DNA from: Adineta steineri
Lineage: Eukaryota > Rotifera > Eurotatoria > Adinetida > Adinetidae
Reading direction: 5' to 3'
Length of the DNA: 64,000 bases
NCBI GenBank assembly: GCA_905250115.1
Contig: CAJNOI010000011.1
Coordinates: 1,075,414-1,139,413, forward strand
Shown one piece after another: positions 1 through 13,580 of this stretch. The translations under genes and the position numbers were made by a program. The notes beneath the pieces were generated by a model. The model made no database searches, had not been told where the DNA came from, and saw only the letters and a list, made by a program, of their open reading frames with translations. The first letter of the stretch is position 1, and each line of letters begins with the position of its first letter.

Positions 1-705
1 CAAATGGAAATTCTCTTCCTAATGTTTATGTAAAAGTATCAGCTTATTTAACTTGGATTAACAGTATTATTAATTAAATAATAAGAAATATATAATTAAA
101 CTTTCAAATTCAGTAAAAAATAGATCATTTTTATCTTGAGTTAAATAATATCTCGTTCGAATGTAGATACATATACTCATTATTTTATACCTTGAATTTT
201 TACATATCTTCTTCACCTATTGCTATTAATGAAAACTAATACATCAGTCATGTTCAGATAAAATATTTACCGATAAGTTGTTAACCTATAAGTTTAAATA
301 TCCTCATAGAATATAGTTTTTTTAATTTCGAATCAAATTACTATTTTGTGTACAATTTATCGAAGTCAAAAAGTACTGACTGCTCTACATCTTATGAGAT
401 AAAATCATTGACAAATTTTGAAATAGTATCATCATACGAAATATTTCATAGTATTTTACAGTCCTATGATAAGACTGAGACTTATCATAAAGGAACAAAA
501 ATAAAACATTGTTGTTGAAAACAAACTGTCCAATACTATATTTTATTTATTTACAATCTGATAAATAACAAACAAAAGAAAATTAATAATTTGAATTTTT
601 TTTTAATTATTGTCCGATTATACATGTCAAGACAATTGTTGTATATATTTTATTCATCTAGAAATTAAAAAAAAACAATTTACATTTCAATGAAGATTAA
701 ATATT
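1..705. other. Intergenic, AT-rich
   Basis: No coding frame, RNA gene or repeat family can be supported here. The stretch is AT-rich with short A and T runs and lies downstream of the 3' end of the minus-strand gene that follows, so part of it may be that gene's 3' UTR. Confidence 0.5.
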
Positions 706-1703
706 TTATTTACCTTTTTTTGGTATTGAATGAATTTTACTTATTCTACGTGTTGGAAGACGAAATGATGGCGTACGATTTTCTTTATTTACTGAAGATG
801 TCTAGAAAAGAAAAGATATATATATGGTTTTAATTGAAGAAAAAACAAATCAATTATTACTTTAGCTGTTGGAAAAGCAATTGATTCATTTGCTGGTGAT
901 ATAGGTGTAAGTTCTTGATGATTTAAGAACTTTTCAAAACGTAATCGCCATGGACTTTTAACTTTTTCATTCGATGCTGTTGGTGTTATTTGATTATTCT
1001 AAAAAATAAAAAAACTATTTTATATAAATATTTAAGTCTTTTTTATACGAACACATAAAGAAATATTTGTTTGCTTAGGTTTTGTTGGTGTACCATGTTT
1101 TTCAAGACCTTTAAATGTATGTGGTATTGTTAATGTTGCCGATGGTAAATGACATTTAATACCAGCAAATTTTTCAACATGACGTAATGATCGACGTTGA
1201 ATATTTGATCGAGATAGATCTAAATTTGATTCAGTTAATGTATCATGATGAGAATTTGATGTTTTAACAAATGAATTTGAAAGATTCTGTCGATTAGTTA
1301 TATGTAATGATGATGTTCGACGAATTGTTGCAGCTAGTTGTGATGGTTTATCAGGTGTTAATAATTTTTCTGATCGTTTGACGATAGTTGATAAATTACT
1401 AAAGAATAAATAAAGTTTAATTTAAAAGAAAACCACGCGTATCATCATAGTATTTACTTAACAATAACATTCAGATCATCCTGATTAGGAATCGCCGATA
1501 ATTGAACTTTTACATCTGATTTCGATGTATTCGAAGAAACAGTTGAACTATTTATATTAGAGAAAAAAATTAGAAATTTTTGTATTAAATATAATATACT
1601 GTTTTGATTGTAGACGCGATGGTAGTTTAGGTAGAGTTGGTAATGGTGGTCTTTCATTTTTAATACCATTGTTTTTTAAAGGTACTGATCGTGCGAAACT
1701 CAT
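706..1703 (-). CDS. Ser/Thr-rich basic protein of unknown function
   Basis: Five exons join in frame: 1600-1703, 1458-1547, 1053-1398, 861-998 and 706-801, giving 257 aa. All introns are short (52-62 nt). The donor of the third exon (GTTCGT) is the weakest site, but it is the one that keeps the frame. The protein is hydrophilic and rich in Ser, Thr, Asn, Lys and Arg, with proline-directed sites such as HGTPTKP, NRTPSFRLP and ELTPISP. It has a proline-rich start (RPPLPTLPKLP) and a basic tail. I see no signal peptide, membrane segment or known domain. The composition suggests a disordered nuclear or cytoskeletal phosphoprotein; that is inference only. The ATG follows a pyrimidine stretch ending in AAG one base upstream, a possible splice acceptor. 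Confidence 0.6.
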
Positions 1704-4518
1704 GCTTAAGAAGAAAATAATACTGACTAGATTTTTTTTTGTCTTTCACGGTCTTACAAAATCAGAATAGTACTATGTCTTTGTTCGCGGATGACGGATT
1801 GATTTGAATAAATTTTATTCAAACACTTAGCAAAATAATAGAAAAATACATAAAAGTAATATAAAAACATGAAATTTATTTCAAAATTAATATTAGAAAT
1901 ATTTCAATAGAGAGGGCGCTAATTATCAATCAATATTTGACTTAAAAGAACATATCTATATCATTTATATACAGACAAATGAAGCTTTCCCTTTTGAAAT
2001 GCATGTATCTTATAATCTTGAATTAATTTGTATCTTTTTTTGACATACAATATAATTAGTTTGTTAGAGGGTGCATATCTTTTAACAATAAGTATAGTAC
2101 TTTATGAAAGTTTCTTCTTTCAGAACACTTCAATTATTAAATTATTGTTACTCAATGTCAATTATTTTTAATAATAAGTTATTCAATTTTGATCAGGTTT
2201 ACAATTCTACCAGATGAACAAATAGGAGGAAAAAAATGATGATGTTAAGTAAAAATCAAACATCCCTCGTTTTAGTTTGATTAGTTGTTTGTTCAAAGAA
2301 GAAAAAAAAACGTTGCCTTTAGTTATCTCTGATAAATCTATCATCATTCATCTTTGATATGTCAAATAAAGATGCTTTAAGCAATATCGAATTAAGAGAA
2401 AGAGGTTTTGCAATCAGATGAAATAGATGGAAAATCAGTAAAAGGTGTAAATTATAAAGTATAATCGTTTTGTTTTTGATTGATCATATAACAAGTATGT
2501 AAATATTTATTTGAATCAATATGAAGTAATTCATTTGCTTGAATAATTTTTGCCAATAGTAACTATAATCTCTGTTGAAATTAGTTAAGAACATAGAAGG
2601 TAGGATCAAATTACTCTGTTTACTAGAACAACAAAAGAAAATAGTCAAGATGGAAAGAAAAAAAAGGAAAATCAGACTTAGAGTTATATAAATGCATGCA
2701 AGTCATATATCTTTATTTTTGTCAGAGATTAATCTTCTTTAAAATCCATTTTTTGTTTATATAGGTGCTTTTCTTTACTATAGTGATTAACAACGAGAAC
2801 GAGCAGAGATGACAAATATATGCATTCGTAATTGAAAGAACTTAGATTTATTAATCTTGTTTTACTCGTCTATTATCGATAATTCAATTTTATTCCTAAG
2901 CTGTTGTATTATTACAACGACAGAATAATATGGTTTGTTTCTAGTTCAGTCACGTATTTGTAAATTCTATTAAATATAATAATCGAATCATGTCGAAGTA
3001 TTTTTTATTCATACACATAACATGAGTATGTATCTAGTTCCAAATGTATCATTCGTTTTCTAAAGAAATCAAGATTTTTCTTATGATCTTACCAATAGTA
3101 TTTCTTGTTCTATTGAATATCATTTTGTTTTCTTTTGACAATAATATAAAAAGTGAAGAATAATAGCTGATGATGCCTTTAGTTATTAGTTGAAAGAATG
3201 AAATTATCGATTTGTTTTTCAAAAAATAAATAGACGATTAGTATCAATTTCTTTGCTAGAAAACACACAAAAAATTTCAATTGTTCAATTATACTTAAAA
3301 TATTCTGAGATTTGTTTGTATACTATTTATATTCATGTATAGAAAGGAGAAATTATTTGTTAATGGATCAGAGAAAAGGAAACAAGTCCATTAACTCGAC
3401 AGTCTTTAACTATGCATAATTTGCAATTAGATCAAATCTAAAATCATTGCTAGGTAATTATCATAATGATTCACTGCTTGTTATATATCATAATAAAAAA
3501 ACAAATTCTATGTTAATTCTATAGTATAAAGATCAATACTGAATATTCATTATAATTTAGTAATTCTTTCTATAAATGAATTATTTGTTTGTTTTTTTTT
3601 CTATAGTTCATAACTAAATATATAATGTGTTTCTTTTTTTCTAATTTATTTAATAAATAAAATCGAATATTAATCTTTTACAAAACTAAATTCAATATAA
3701 CAAAAAATAACAATCAACTCGTTAATCAATTACAATAATAGATTTGTTTGAATTTCTAACTTCATTTGCTTTTATTTATTTATTTTTCTATTTTTATTAT
3801 CAAAGAAAGGGTATTTTAATCAGAAAGTTACTTTTTTTTTTTAATAATAACACGAACGTAGTTCATTTCCTTTTTCTGTATTTGACAGCTTCATTCAACA
3901 TGCAATGGCTTTCTCTCTCTATCCTATAAACATGAGTTTTTTTTTCTTCTTGTCATTAGATATTTCTTAATCTTCAATTAAGCATAGATGACTAGTAGGC
4001 ATTTTTTTCATAAACTATAGATTTGTATTATTAGATCGGTCATATAAATATAAAGCAAGGTTATCGTGATAATCAATCAAGAAAGTAATCTTTAGGGATG
4101 TTCTTGCTATCTTTTTACTCTTTTTCTTCTGTCGTATGTTATTTCCTTAGTGAATGTGATGTGTAACTTTAGAGAAAAATAAAAGAATATATATATATAT
4201 CCAAATGAAAAAAAAAACGTAAGTAGAAACATCCAACATATATATTCCTATAGTTGTCGATCAGATCAATTCGATTAAACCGCTTTTCTATTTCCGCCAT
4301 AGTCCTATTGCATTTATCGGCAATGTTCACACATTTTGTTCTGATACAAACGCAAGCTTTCAATTCAATTACAGCCGTAATACACATAAACAGTGTCATC
4401 ATTACCATCCTCGTCGTTCTCTACGAGAACAAAACTACTAAGACACCCAAACCATTTTTCATCCGTCCGCTTCAAAACATGTCTCAACATAACGGAAAGA
4501 AGAAAAAAAACTAGAGAT

Positions 4519-4541
4519 AGAAGAAGAAGAAGAAGAAGAAA
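4519..4541. repeat. (AGA)n microsatellite
   Basis: About seven AGA/AAG triplets in tandem inside the GA-rich part of the intergenic region. A complementary CTT run lies at about 4880-4900, so the two could pair as an inverted repeat in single-stranded form. Confidence 0.8.
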
Positions 4542-6073
4542 ACTGAGCGCACATCTCATTTATCTCGTGTTTACTTCCTCGTTCGCCAATAGTTAGACCG
4601 ACAATGCTTGTCTGTTTTAAAAATCTATTAACAGATTTGTAGATGTAATAGTAGAAGTTCTAGTGGTAGAATAGAACAGAAAAGAAAATCAAACACAATA
4701 ACGAAAGAAAAATGCGGATAATTATGATGATGATGGTGATGGAGAATAAGACGAGAACGAAGGAGATAACTATTTTTTTTTTTGTACTCTCGATGGAAAA
4801 AAAGATGATGACCTTGGAATTCATGCTCGTCTAGCTAGTTCAGCGAAAGCGAGCGAGTTCCTCATGCCACTTTTCTTTTTTCTTCTTCTTCTTCTTCTTT
4901 TTTCACGCGATTCTCTCTCGGTTTTTTATTGTAGTGAAAAACGCGCGGAAAGACATGGAACGAACGCGAGAGTGAGAGCGAGAAAAAATTGCGAGCTGTG
5001 GAAGACAGATAGACAGACAGACTCATGCGAACAAATGTCTTATTAAACAGAGTGAGCCAACACTAGAAGCATACAGACAAACAGACAGGCACGGACGAAT
5101 AGACGAGAAAAAGAAGCATATGAAAGAGAAAGAGAAAAAATAGAGACGGAACACAACAGTTGTATGTGTTTCAGCAGTTTTATTCACACATACACCTATT
5201 GTAAGTATTATATAAAAGTTGACGAGAGTATTAGTATCTATAGAAACAGTAATAAATGTTATTATTTTTATTTTTACAAAAAAAAAAAAAAAAAGAGAAT
5301 CTTATTGGTGAACAAGAACGTAGATTTTCAATTAAATAAGGTTTTGTTAATAACCTAAAAATAGTTGATTTACCCATAAAAAAAAAGTATATCCTCTACG
5401 AATCCTATTTCCGAGTTTAGTAATTCAATAGTCTTCTTCTTCTTCTTCTTTTTTTTTTCTTCATTTAATAAAAACTTCTTCTATGACATTTAGTTACATC
5501 TATGAGAAAAGATTAAACAATAAAAACTATCTAAAATCATGTCATAGACATAGACAGTTAATTATTGAATCTCATTAATCAACTATCGTTCTAGTTTTTT
5601 CTTTTCCTTATTTTTATCTAATCACCAAAACTATATCTATTTTTTATCATACATTAATGATAAGCTCATTCTCACATGAGATTTTCAACATTGATAGATC
5701 GTAATAAAAAATTAGTCGAAATAATCTCTGGTATGCATAGAGAAGAAACCAAAAATTTGTCTGTACTAAATAAATAGACAAATAATAAGCAGAAGAAAAT
5801 ATATATATTTTTAGTAATACAGTAATTTTTCAATATTGCATATATGTGCGCGCATATGGATTGTTTGTAATTTTTTCTCTATATTAGTGGCTAATGACGA
5901 TCATCTTGATCATTATATAGATGACGAATGTTTATAGATATGTGTGTCTATGGACGAAATACTTGAGTCTTGTATTTTATTACTACATACATTTCTTGTT
6001 CTTTAGAGAAATCTCGCATCTCTCTTTCTCTTCTCATCCACATAACCAAATCTTTTTTTCTCAGTCTCTATCG

Positions 6074-6101
6074 TTTCTTCTTCTTCTTCTTCTTCTTCTT
6101 T
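6074..6101. repeat. (TTC)n microsatellite
   Basis: Perfect TTC/CTT tandem repeat followed by a T run, in the pyrimidine-rich stretch before the globin gene. Confidence 0.8.
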
Positions 6102-6570
6102 TTTTGCTATGATGCATCATCACTATTCTAGGAGAATGACAACAAACAACAGCAAAAACGATTCGCCACCATCACCGTCACTGGTTCTATCGTATAATCA
6201 TCATCGCTTTGTCTCACTCGAATCCACTGTTTCTTTGATTATCGACAATACTTCTACTGCTGTCTTCTCATCATTCTCGATGTACCGACCGTACAACTAT
6301 TATCATTGCCTCTACTAGTTCTGCTTTTTTTGACATTCACGACTATTATTAATTCCATTATTAGATTTTACAAGAAAAACAATCACGTGCTAAAACATTT
6401 TTTTTAACTAAGACAATATTAAATTTTCATATTATAATTTACTAATGAATGTCAATTGGACAATGTCTTCTCTTCTTTATTCTTATTCAATAATAAGTGT
6501 GAATTTGTAAAAGATATATACATATACAAACATAGATTTAAAAAATATCAATCATTAGAATACAAAGATT

Positions 6571-7969
6571 ATGGGTTGCAGTCAAGCTAAAATTGAACCT
6601 GAAGCATTAACACCTGATGATGCAAGAATTATTCGAGAAACATGGAAAATGGTAGGAAGAGAAGCTTATGGTGAATATGGTCAACGACTCATGCTTAGGT
6701 AAGTAATTTACCAATAAAATACTTTTTGACGAGAGGAATATAATATATTATTATTATTATTATTATTATTATTATCATTAAAAAATCATACAATGATCTA
6801 GCATTTGTTCTTCTGTCTCATATATCATTTTTCTTGATTCATGCTTAAGAGCAAAAAGAATATAAAAAAAAAAGAAAAATAGATCAATGATTATTTTTTC
6901 TTTATTATAATCAACATGAACTAACATATTTTATATATATTAGTTCATGTCTCTTTTTTTTCTTCTTCTTCTAAGTAAAACTAGAAAAATTAGACTCTCT
7001 ATTATTCAATTGATTTTGTTTTGTTTTCTTCTATAATATTTGCCACTCTATTCTTATAAAATAGTTAGACATGCAAGACACTTCATAGTTATATTTATTT
7101 GCATTGCATTTACGCGTATTGAACAAGTAAAATACTTCTACAATCGATTGTTTTATCCATGTCTCTCTCTCTCTCGCTCTCAATTGGTAGTATTTACTTG
7201 AATAGTTCGATTACTACTAGTATTGTTGTTTATATGTATATTACAAGTATATGTATGTCATGTGCAGCAGCTGGGAACTAATATCATGCAGATTAATTCA
7301 CGCTTCGCGCGCTATCGAGTATGCGTGGTTATATTTCCCTGTCTTACTTGGATAATACTAGTAAAAGAAATAAAAGTTACTTATAAACACAGATGAAAAC
7401 CATCATATTCTAAGTTATAATTGATTCGCATTATGCACTTATCAAATAAATTATATTTCTACAAAAAAAAAGAGAGAAACTAGGTTAACCGTTATATATA
7501 TATATAATTTTTTTATTAAATAGGATCTTTCAAAAATACCCAGACATAAAAGCACTTTGGCAAAATCCTCGTATTATGAATGCAACTACAACTGCTGATG
7601 ATGCAGATGCTCCTAATTCAGCTAATCGATGGAAAATGGATTTAAGAAATCATGGTTCAAAATTTTTTAATTCATTAGATGATCTTATTAGTGTTGTTGA
7701 TAAACCTGAAGAACTTTTTAAAATGTTACATGATATTGGCGTTAAACATAAAGGTTATGAAGTTAAATCTGAACATATTCAAGTATGTAGTTTTTATTTC
7801 GTCAATTTATTTATTTTGTTGCTTTTAGGCCGTTGTTGATGGTCTTAATCATACAATGGAATTTGGTTTAAAAGATAAATGGACGGATGCTCGACAAAAA
7901 TCTTTCCAACGTTTAATTAATATTATTGTTGCACGAACAAATCGATCATTATCTGGTGACGAAAAATGA
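6571..7969 (+). CDS. Globin, globin X-like, acylated N-terminus
   Basis: Three exons (6571-6698, 7524-7782, 7829-7969) encode 175 aa. The protein is a single globin fold that should bind heme. His86 in LRNHGSKFF fits the distal E7 histidine and His118 in GVKHKGYEV fits the proximal F8 histidine. The first intron falls in phase 2 at the end of helix B (B12.2) and the second in phase 0 after HIQ (G7.0), the two ancestral globin intron sites. The protein starts MGCSQAK, a combined myristoylation (Gly2) and palmitoylation (Cys3) motif. This is known for globin X proteins, which are membrane-bound, so plasma-membrane anchoring is inferred. An Asn/Asp/Thr-rich insert (about residues 57-77) lengthens the CD region, and the usual CD1 Phe is not obvious; Trp55 is the nearest aromatic residue. 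Intron 1 is long (825 nt) and repeat-rich. Confidence 0.9.
6746..6779. repeat. (ATT)n microsatellite in globin intron 1
   Basis: About ten TTA/ATT triplets in tandem shortly after the first donor site of the globin gene. Low-complexity TC and TA runs elsewhere in the same intron account for much of its unusual length. Confidence 0.85.
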
Positions 7970-10900
7970 CGTCTTTTTCTTCTTCCAGCAAATCTATATA
8001 CTGCTGATCTTTCCGTCCGCTTGTTAATCCTCTATTAAGCACGAAAATCTCTTGAGCGCATCCTAAATATCAATGATTATCGCGTCCGGTGATGATAATA
8101 AACAACAATATAACAACTAAATGCTTATAAAATTCATCAAATGTCAATTGATGAATTTTATTTTCTCGTGATTCTTTTATTTTATTCGATTCTCTCTTTT
8201 GCTCTTCTACTCCTTCTCTCTCTCTCTCTTTTTATCTCGCTCTCTCTCTCTCTTCCTCCCTCATTCTTCTTCTGTGCATCATCTTCACAATTTTTCGATT
8301 TTTTTTTGCTTTGTCATTAATGTCGTCATTGTCATTTTGAGTGCCTTTTTGTATTCCTAAAATTGTTTTTTGGCTTCTTTGTGTTTTATTTTCAAACAAC
8401 AAAAAAAAACGCAACACCAATTTTCTCATACAAAGATTTATTTCCTTTAAATAGAAAGTTCATATCGTTCTATAAATATGTATATATATCTATATACATT
8501 TGAGAGAAGAATTTTTCTTATTAAAAAATATTTCTAATGTGTTATAGTAATTAAATTAGTTTTATAATTGAAAGCAAAATTAAATTTCGCAGTTTTTCTC
8601 AATCAACTTTATTATTCCATTAAGCAAGAATAATTTATATACAACAACAGATAAAAATCGAGATTGAAACTAGAACTAAAAAAAAGGAAAAATCTATAAT
8701 TCATATTTCTTTTTTATATATATATGACTATATTTGAAATGTATAATTATAACAAAAAAATGAAATTTAATACTTAGATATTCTGATATTTTCTTTTTAG
8801 TTTTATTCTCTATTACAATTAAATATCAAAAGAATAAAATATATTTAAGAAAGAACAAATTTTTCAAACATTTAGCTTACAATTAACTATACGACTTTAT
8901 ATAAAAGAATTTTCATTTCCGGATGACTATGCATCAATTTAAGATGACATGTTTTTAATAACATGTATTCCAAGCAGAAGTACTCACAGAACTTACAATT
9001 TCAAAAAAAAAAGATCGTTATAAAGAAGAAAAAAAAATAGATTACATTTGTCACGTATTTTATACTGAAGAGCAGAACATCCGCTAGTGTTTTTAACTGA
9101 ATTAATATTATGAATAGATAGATAGATATTCTTGTGTAAAAATAAAAAGAATTTTATTCAATAATATGAATCAAATTTCTAAAATTGATATTGATCATTT
9201 ATATTATTGTAAGATTAAAATCGCTTTGTTATTTAAAAGTATAAATATCAATTTATTAAATTAATTAGGATAAATACGAGATTACAAAAATATTCGTATA
9301 AACAAATCAGTAATTTAAAATATTATATAAATATGTTAGTCTTTCACTTATGAATGTATTATACATACCTTTTTATTCGTATTAAGTTCGCTGTTGTACA
9401 TAAATCGTTAATACTAAAATATGAAATTTTGTTTGTTTAATTATCATTTTCTTGAAGTCACGTATAATTCAAATCAGTGTGTAGAAGATATTTTTTTCTT
9501 ATATATGTACAGATGTACAAATTTTATGTAAATGTATAAAGAAATTTGGTTTAATATTATATGAAATAAATTGTTTAAATGAAATTACCATACAAAATCA
9601 AGTTAGACATCAGAGAACATCCTCTTTCGTCTATGATTTAATTTCAAGTATATCCAAAATATTAATCTAAATATATATTTTTTTCGACGTGTTATTTTTG
9701 GATATAGAAATTCTTCAATGCAAGATGATTCATATAGCGTTATATGAAATTTTTGCTCTTTCATTGCATACTATCTTACAAAAAGAGCATCAAAGTTTTT
9801 ATGAATAATTCAACTATAAAAATCAATCTTTAACATTTTGTCTTTTATTTCAATTACTTTGCAAACGTATTATTTGTATTGAGTCGTAGGCAGAACAAAT
9901 ATAATTGAGATAGTTGATTTGTATAAAGCATCGTGCTTATATATAATTAAACCTTTTAGCATACAAATAAATATTTATATTTATAATATATAATAAAATA
10001 TTAAAGATTTACAATTTATTAATGAGAAATAATAACCATTCTACTGGAAAGTGACTCATTACTGTAAAAAATATAAAATTTTAATATTAAATATTTGTGT
10101 GAATCAACATCAGTTCCGCCTACAACCTATGAATATTGTGAATCACAAAAATGATTAATTTGAACTTGAAAGAGTTTAATCTTTCTTTTTATGTAGATGA
10201 AAACAAGCATTCTAGTGGATTCATTATAATAATTTATTAATCGAGAAAAACATCAATCCTTTCTAAAACTGAACTTCAAGAAATAATATGACCTGATGAT
10301 GATAATAAACTACATAGTGTTATTTTGTATGGATACAAAATCCTATCTCGAGTGCAAAAATTATCAAAATTATCATATAAATTCTCTTATGTTTCGCTAG
10401 AATAAAAATTTTGCTTCAACTTTTTACAAAAATGCTTGATTAAGAATGAAAGGTAAATTAATATATTTTGAAGTACCGGTAGAAGTATTCCTTAGGTTAC
10501 AGTTGCAGAAAGAACCTACATGTTTCAATTCTATTATATCATTTATATTTTAATATTATAAAAAAAATCTTTTTTTTGTCGCTGACTTTGTTATCTATGC
10601 ACGACATGAAAAGTCATGTTTTATATCTCATGCAATGTGTTCGATACTTAATCTTATTAATTAAAGTCAGATTTTTTTGCAAGCTAGAAATTAACTAATA
10701 TATATCATATTCATGGCATTCCTCTTTGTTTGATGATTCTATTTATTTTGTAAAACAACATGAATTCATAACAAAATAATAAAGTTTCAATATTTGATTG
10801 ATATTAGTAAGACTGTTTAGAGCTTCATAACAAAAATAAATGTTTATGAACTCGTACGCGATAAAATCATGTCAAATAAAAGTAATGTGTGCTGCTTTCG

Positions 10901-11740
10901 TCTGGCTCATAAAACGATTAATCAAACATTTTTATTACTTCAATTGTATGTTTTCTCGATAGAAAAAAAAATAAATACTTTCAAAGATAGTTATAAATGT
11001 AATAAAACGATGTCTGATATTCTTCAAGATTTAGGTTCAACAGAATATATCTTATGTTCGTATGACTATGAACAGATATAACTCTTTTGCTAAAAATATT
11101 AAAAATCGATTTTTCTCTTCTCAAAGCGACAAGTGATTCTATTGTTGTTTTTATAAATGATCAATAGTACTACTGTCTCAATAGAGAGTTCTCAAGATCA
11201 TTTTCATAACGATAAAGATGAGAGAATCTTGAACAGTCTGAATTTGTTATGTAAGAAACATACGGAGGAGAGTTATTATTGAGCTAGTCATAGATCTTTG
11301 AATCATATTCATTAGGAATAACAATATATCTTCATAAAGAATGAAATTTATAACAAAAGGTTCTCATTATGATCAATGCTTAGTAAGCTATTCATCGGTG
11401 TTATTAATGATTGGGTGCGCCAAGGAAATATTCAACGTAGTAAAACTATCATTATTCATAAAATAAGCATTTATGATAGTCTTTTATATTTGACAAGGAT
11501 TCTCCTCCTTTAAGTTATTCAGAATAAGAAAAAAAAAATTGAAATTATTTTAGGGCGGTTTTTCTCGTTAGTTTTTATAGCATATATGACATGCTATACT
11601 AACCATTGATTATATTTATTAAATCTATAAAATAACTTTCGAAGATAATTTCTAAGAAAATTGAGAATGAATAATTTTATTTATTATTTACAAAGAATTA
11701 AAAAGAAGAAAAAAAAATGAAGATTTTTATTTTATTTCAA
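7970..11740. other. Intergenic, AT-rich
   Basis: About 3.8 kb between the 3' ends of two convergent genes. The first 300 bases are the likely globin 3' UTR, with TC-rich microsatellite (8216-8262). A short GATA run lies near 9116-9128. I find no exon with both coding character and splice signals; the open frame at 10869-11081 has no protein-like composition or support. Confidence 0.45.
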
Positions 11741-13580
11741 TTAAAATCGTGCAATTGGTATAGACGATGATTGTTTGCAAGAATTTGTTCTATTCAAAGA
11801 TTTATCTGTTTGCATAGTTGTACTTCTTAACATATCAAGTACAGGTGTTTTTCTTAATCGAGAATTTAATGTTATACCAATATTAATTCGTGGAGTACGT
11901 ATTTGATTAAATGTATCATTTATTTGTTCATCAGTTATATTTAATATATCATTATTATAATTTTCACATTCGAATATTAAAGGTTTTGAACACAATTGTA
12001 ATGTTTTATCTGACATTGGTATTATTGTACTATGAATTGATTGTTTTGCTGATGTAAATGGTAATTGATCATTTGCTGGAACTGATTTTGGTCTTGATGT
12101 ATTTGGTTTTTCAAATTGAGCAATAAGATGTTTAACATTTTGTTGTTTTTTTAATAAAAATGCATTAAGATAACCTGATGAAGATTGATTTGTTAATATT
12201 TTTGATTCGAAACGTGGTGAATCAACTTCATAAGAAATATCATAATCATCATTTATTGATGATTGAAAATGATTCGTTGAAATCGGACGAATTTTATTAG
12301 ATTTTATAATATTATTCATTGATGAATAATATTGATGATTATAATCTATATTTGATAAACGTGGTTCACTTTCATATAATGGTGATTTCCATTGTTGATG
12401 TTTCAAAGGAATACGAGGTACTATAATTAAAAAGAAAAGAGAATATCTATTAATATTGATAGAACAAAAATTATCAAGAGTATGTTATTCGATAGTATCA
12501 TTTAATCTAACCTGGTTTTTGTTGTTGTTTTAATCGACAATCAACTTCGCTTTTAGTTGCTGATCGAACTGATATACTGTTTAATTTTGGAACAGGATTA
12601 TGATGAACTATTCTTATTTCATTTGATGATATCGAACTATATTGACCAGAATCATTTGATGAATGACTTTGTTCATCTATATCATTATTTGTTGGATAAA
12701 TTCGTGAAATACTTGTTTTCAATAATTGTATTGATGGATCACTACTATCACCAAAACCACTATCATTTGTATGAATAAATGATTTGGAAGATATACATTC
12801 TTTCATATTTGATGATATATTATTACGTAAATATAAATGAAGAAGATTTCCATCAGGATCATAAATATAATATTCCGATTTATTTATTGTAAATAATTTA
12901 CTTGTATATTCATGAATAAAATGATTTAAATTATTTAAACGAAATTTTAAATAAGCTCCTTGTGATATTGTATATGATTCAATTGATGGAGAATATTTAA
13001 TAGATAATTGATAATGTAATTTATTATGTATTGATATTGATGATAAATTAAAAAGTACAAAACCTGATTTACTCGAATCTGGATTACGTTGAAATAAATG
13101 CTTATAAAAATTTACCATAATATCAAAATTTTTTGTAAATATATTAAAACGTATAATTATATTTCGATTATTTGGTATATGTGATATTGACCATAATGGT
13201 AATGAATGTGATAATTCATAATAATCTTGTCTTGCTATAATTTTTCTATATTCATCTAATAATTCAATTTTATGATGAAAATTCCATATATCAATAGATT
13301 TAAAAAAATCTTTTTTTCCTTGTTGTTTAAATATATCATCAGATAAAAAAATAACACAACTTAACGATTGAGATTGTATAGGAAGTTTTGAACGTAAAAT
13401 TTGATTTGTAAATGAACCGAAATATGTTGTTGGATGTAGTTGATGTTCAAAGAATAAAAATGTTTGATCCGTTATTGAACATGAACGAAGAAGACTTGTT
13501 ATAGCTGATGATATTTCATCGATTTCATTACAACCAATTTTTAATATAAGTTCACATGGAGAATGATAATCAGTAATCAT
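11741..13580 (-). CDS. FAM124-family protein
   Basis: Two exons (12512-13580 and 11741-12420) join in phase 1 across a 91-nt intron to give 582 aa. The N-terminal half matches the vertebrate FAM124A/B domain in order and spacing: the DYYELSHSLPLWSISHI segment, then IIIRFNIFTKNFDIMVNFYK, then LFQRNPDSSKSGFVLFNL. The domain ends in YYIYDPDGNLLHLY, which resembles the metal-site strand of vicinal oxygen chelate (glyoxalase-like) domains. No enzymatic role is established for FAM124 to my knowledge. The C-terminal half (from about residue 265) is Ser/Asn/Ile-rich, probably disordered, with IPIARF at the end. The ATG lies directly behind TTTATTTTAG, a splice acceptor pointing to a 5' UTR intron or spliced-leader addition. 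Confidence 0.8.

Larger units (their letters stand above)
1704..6570. other. Long intergenic region with microsatellites
   Basis: About 4.9 kb between divergent genes with no convincing coding exon; short open frames here have low-complexity translations. From about 4240 to 5160 the base composition changes: it is less AT-rich, rich in GA on the plus strand, has several CpG-containing words (gcgaaagcgagcgag, cgcgcggaaag) and carries AAG/CTT and GACA-type runs. This could be a promoter or 5' UTR area for the globin gene or a non-coding transcript. The sequence alone does not decide. Confidence 0.4.

Noticed and set aside
4169-5046. Cluster of 60-86-codon open frames on both strands
   Set aside because: They overlap each other in different frames over GA-rich repeats, translate to Arg/Lys/Leu runs and lack splice or homology support.
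6109-6318. 69-codon plus-strand frame rich in His, Ser and Tyr
   Set aside because: Starts at the edge of a TTC microsatellite, has no homology or splice context, and lies in the probable globin upstream region.
10869-11081. 70-codon plus-strand frame
   Set aside because: No recognisable motif, no conserved composition, isolated in AT-rich intergenic DNA.
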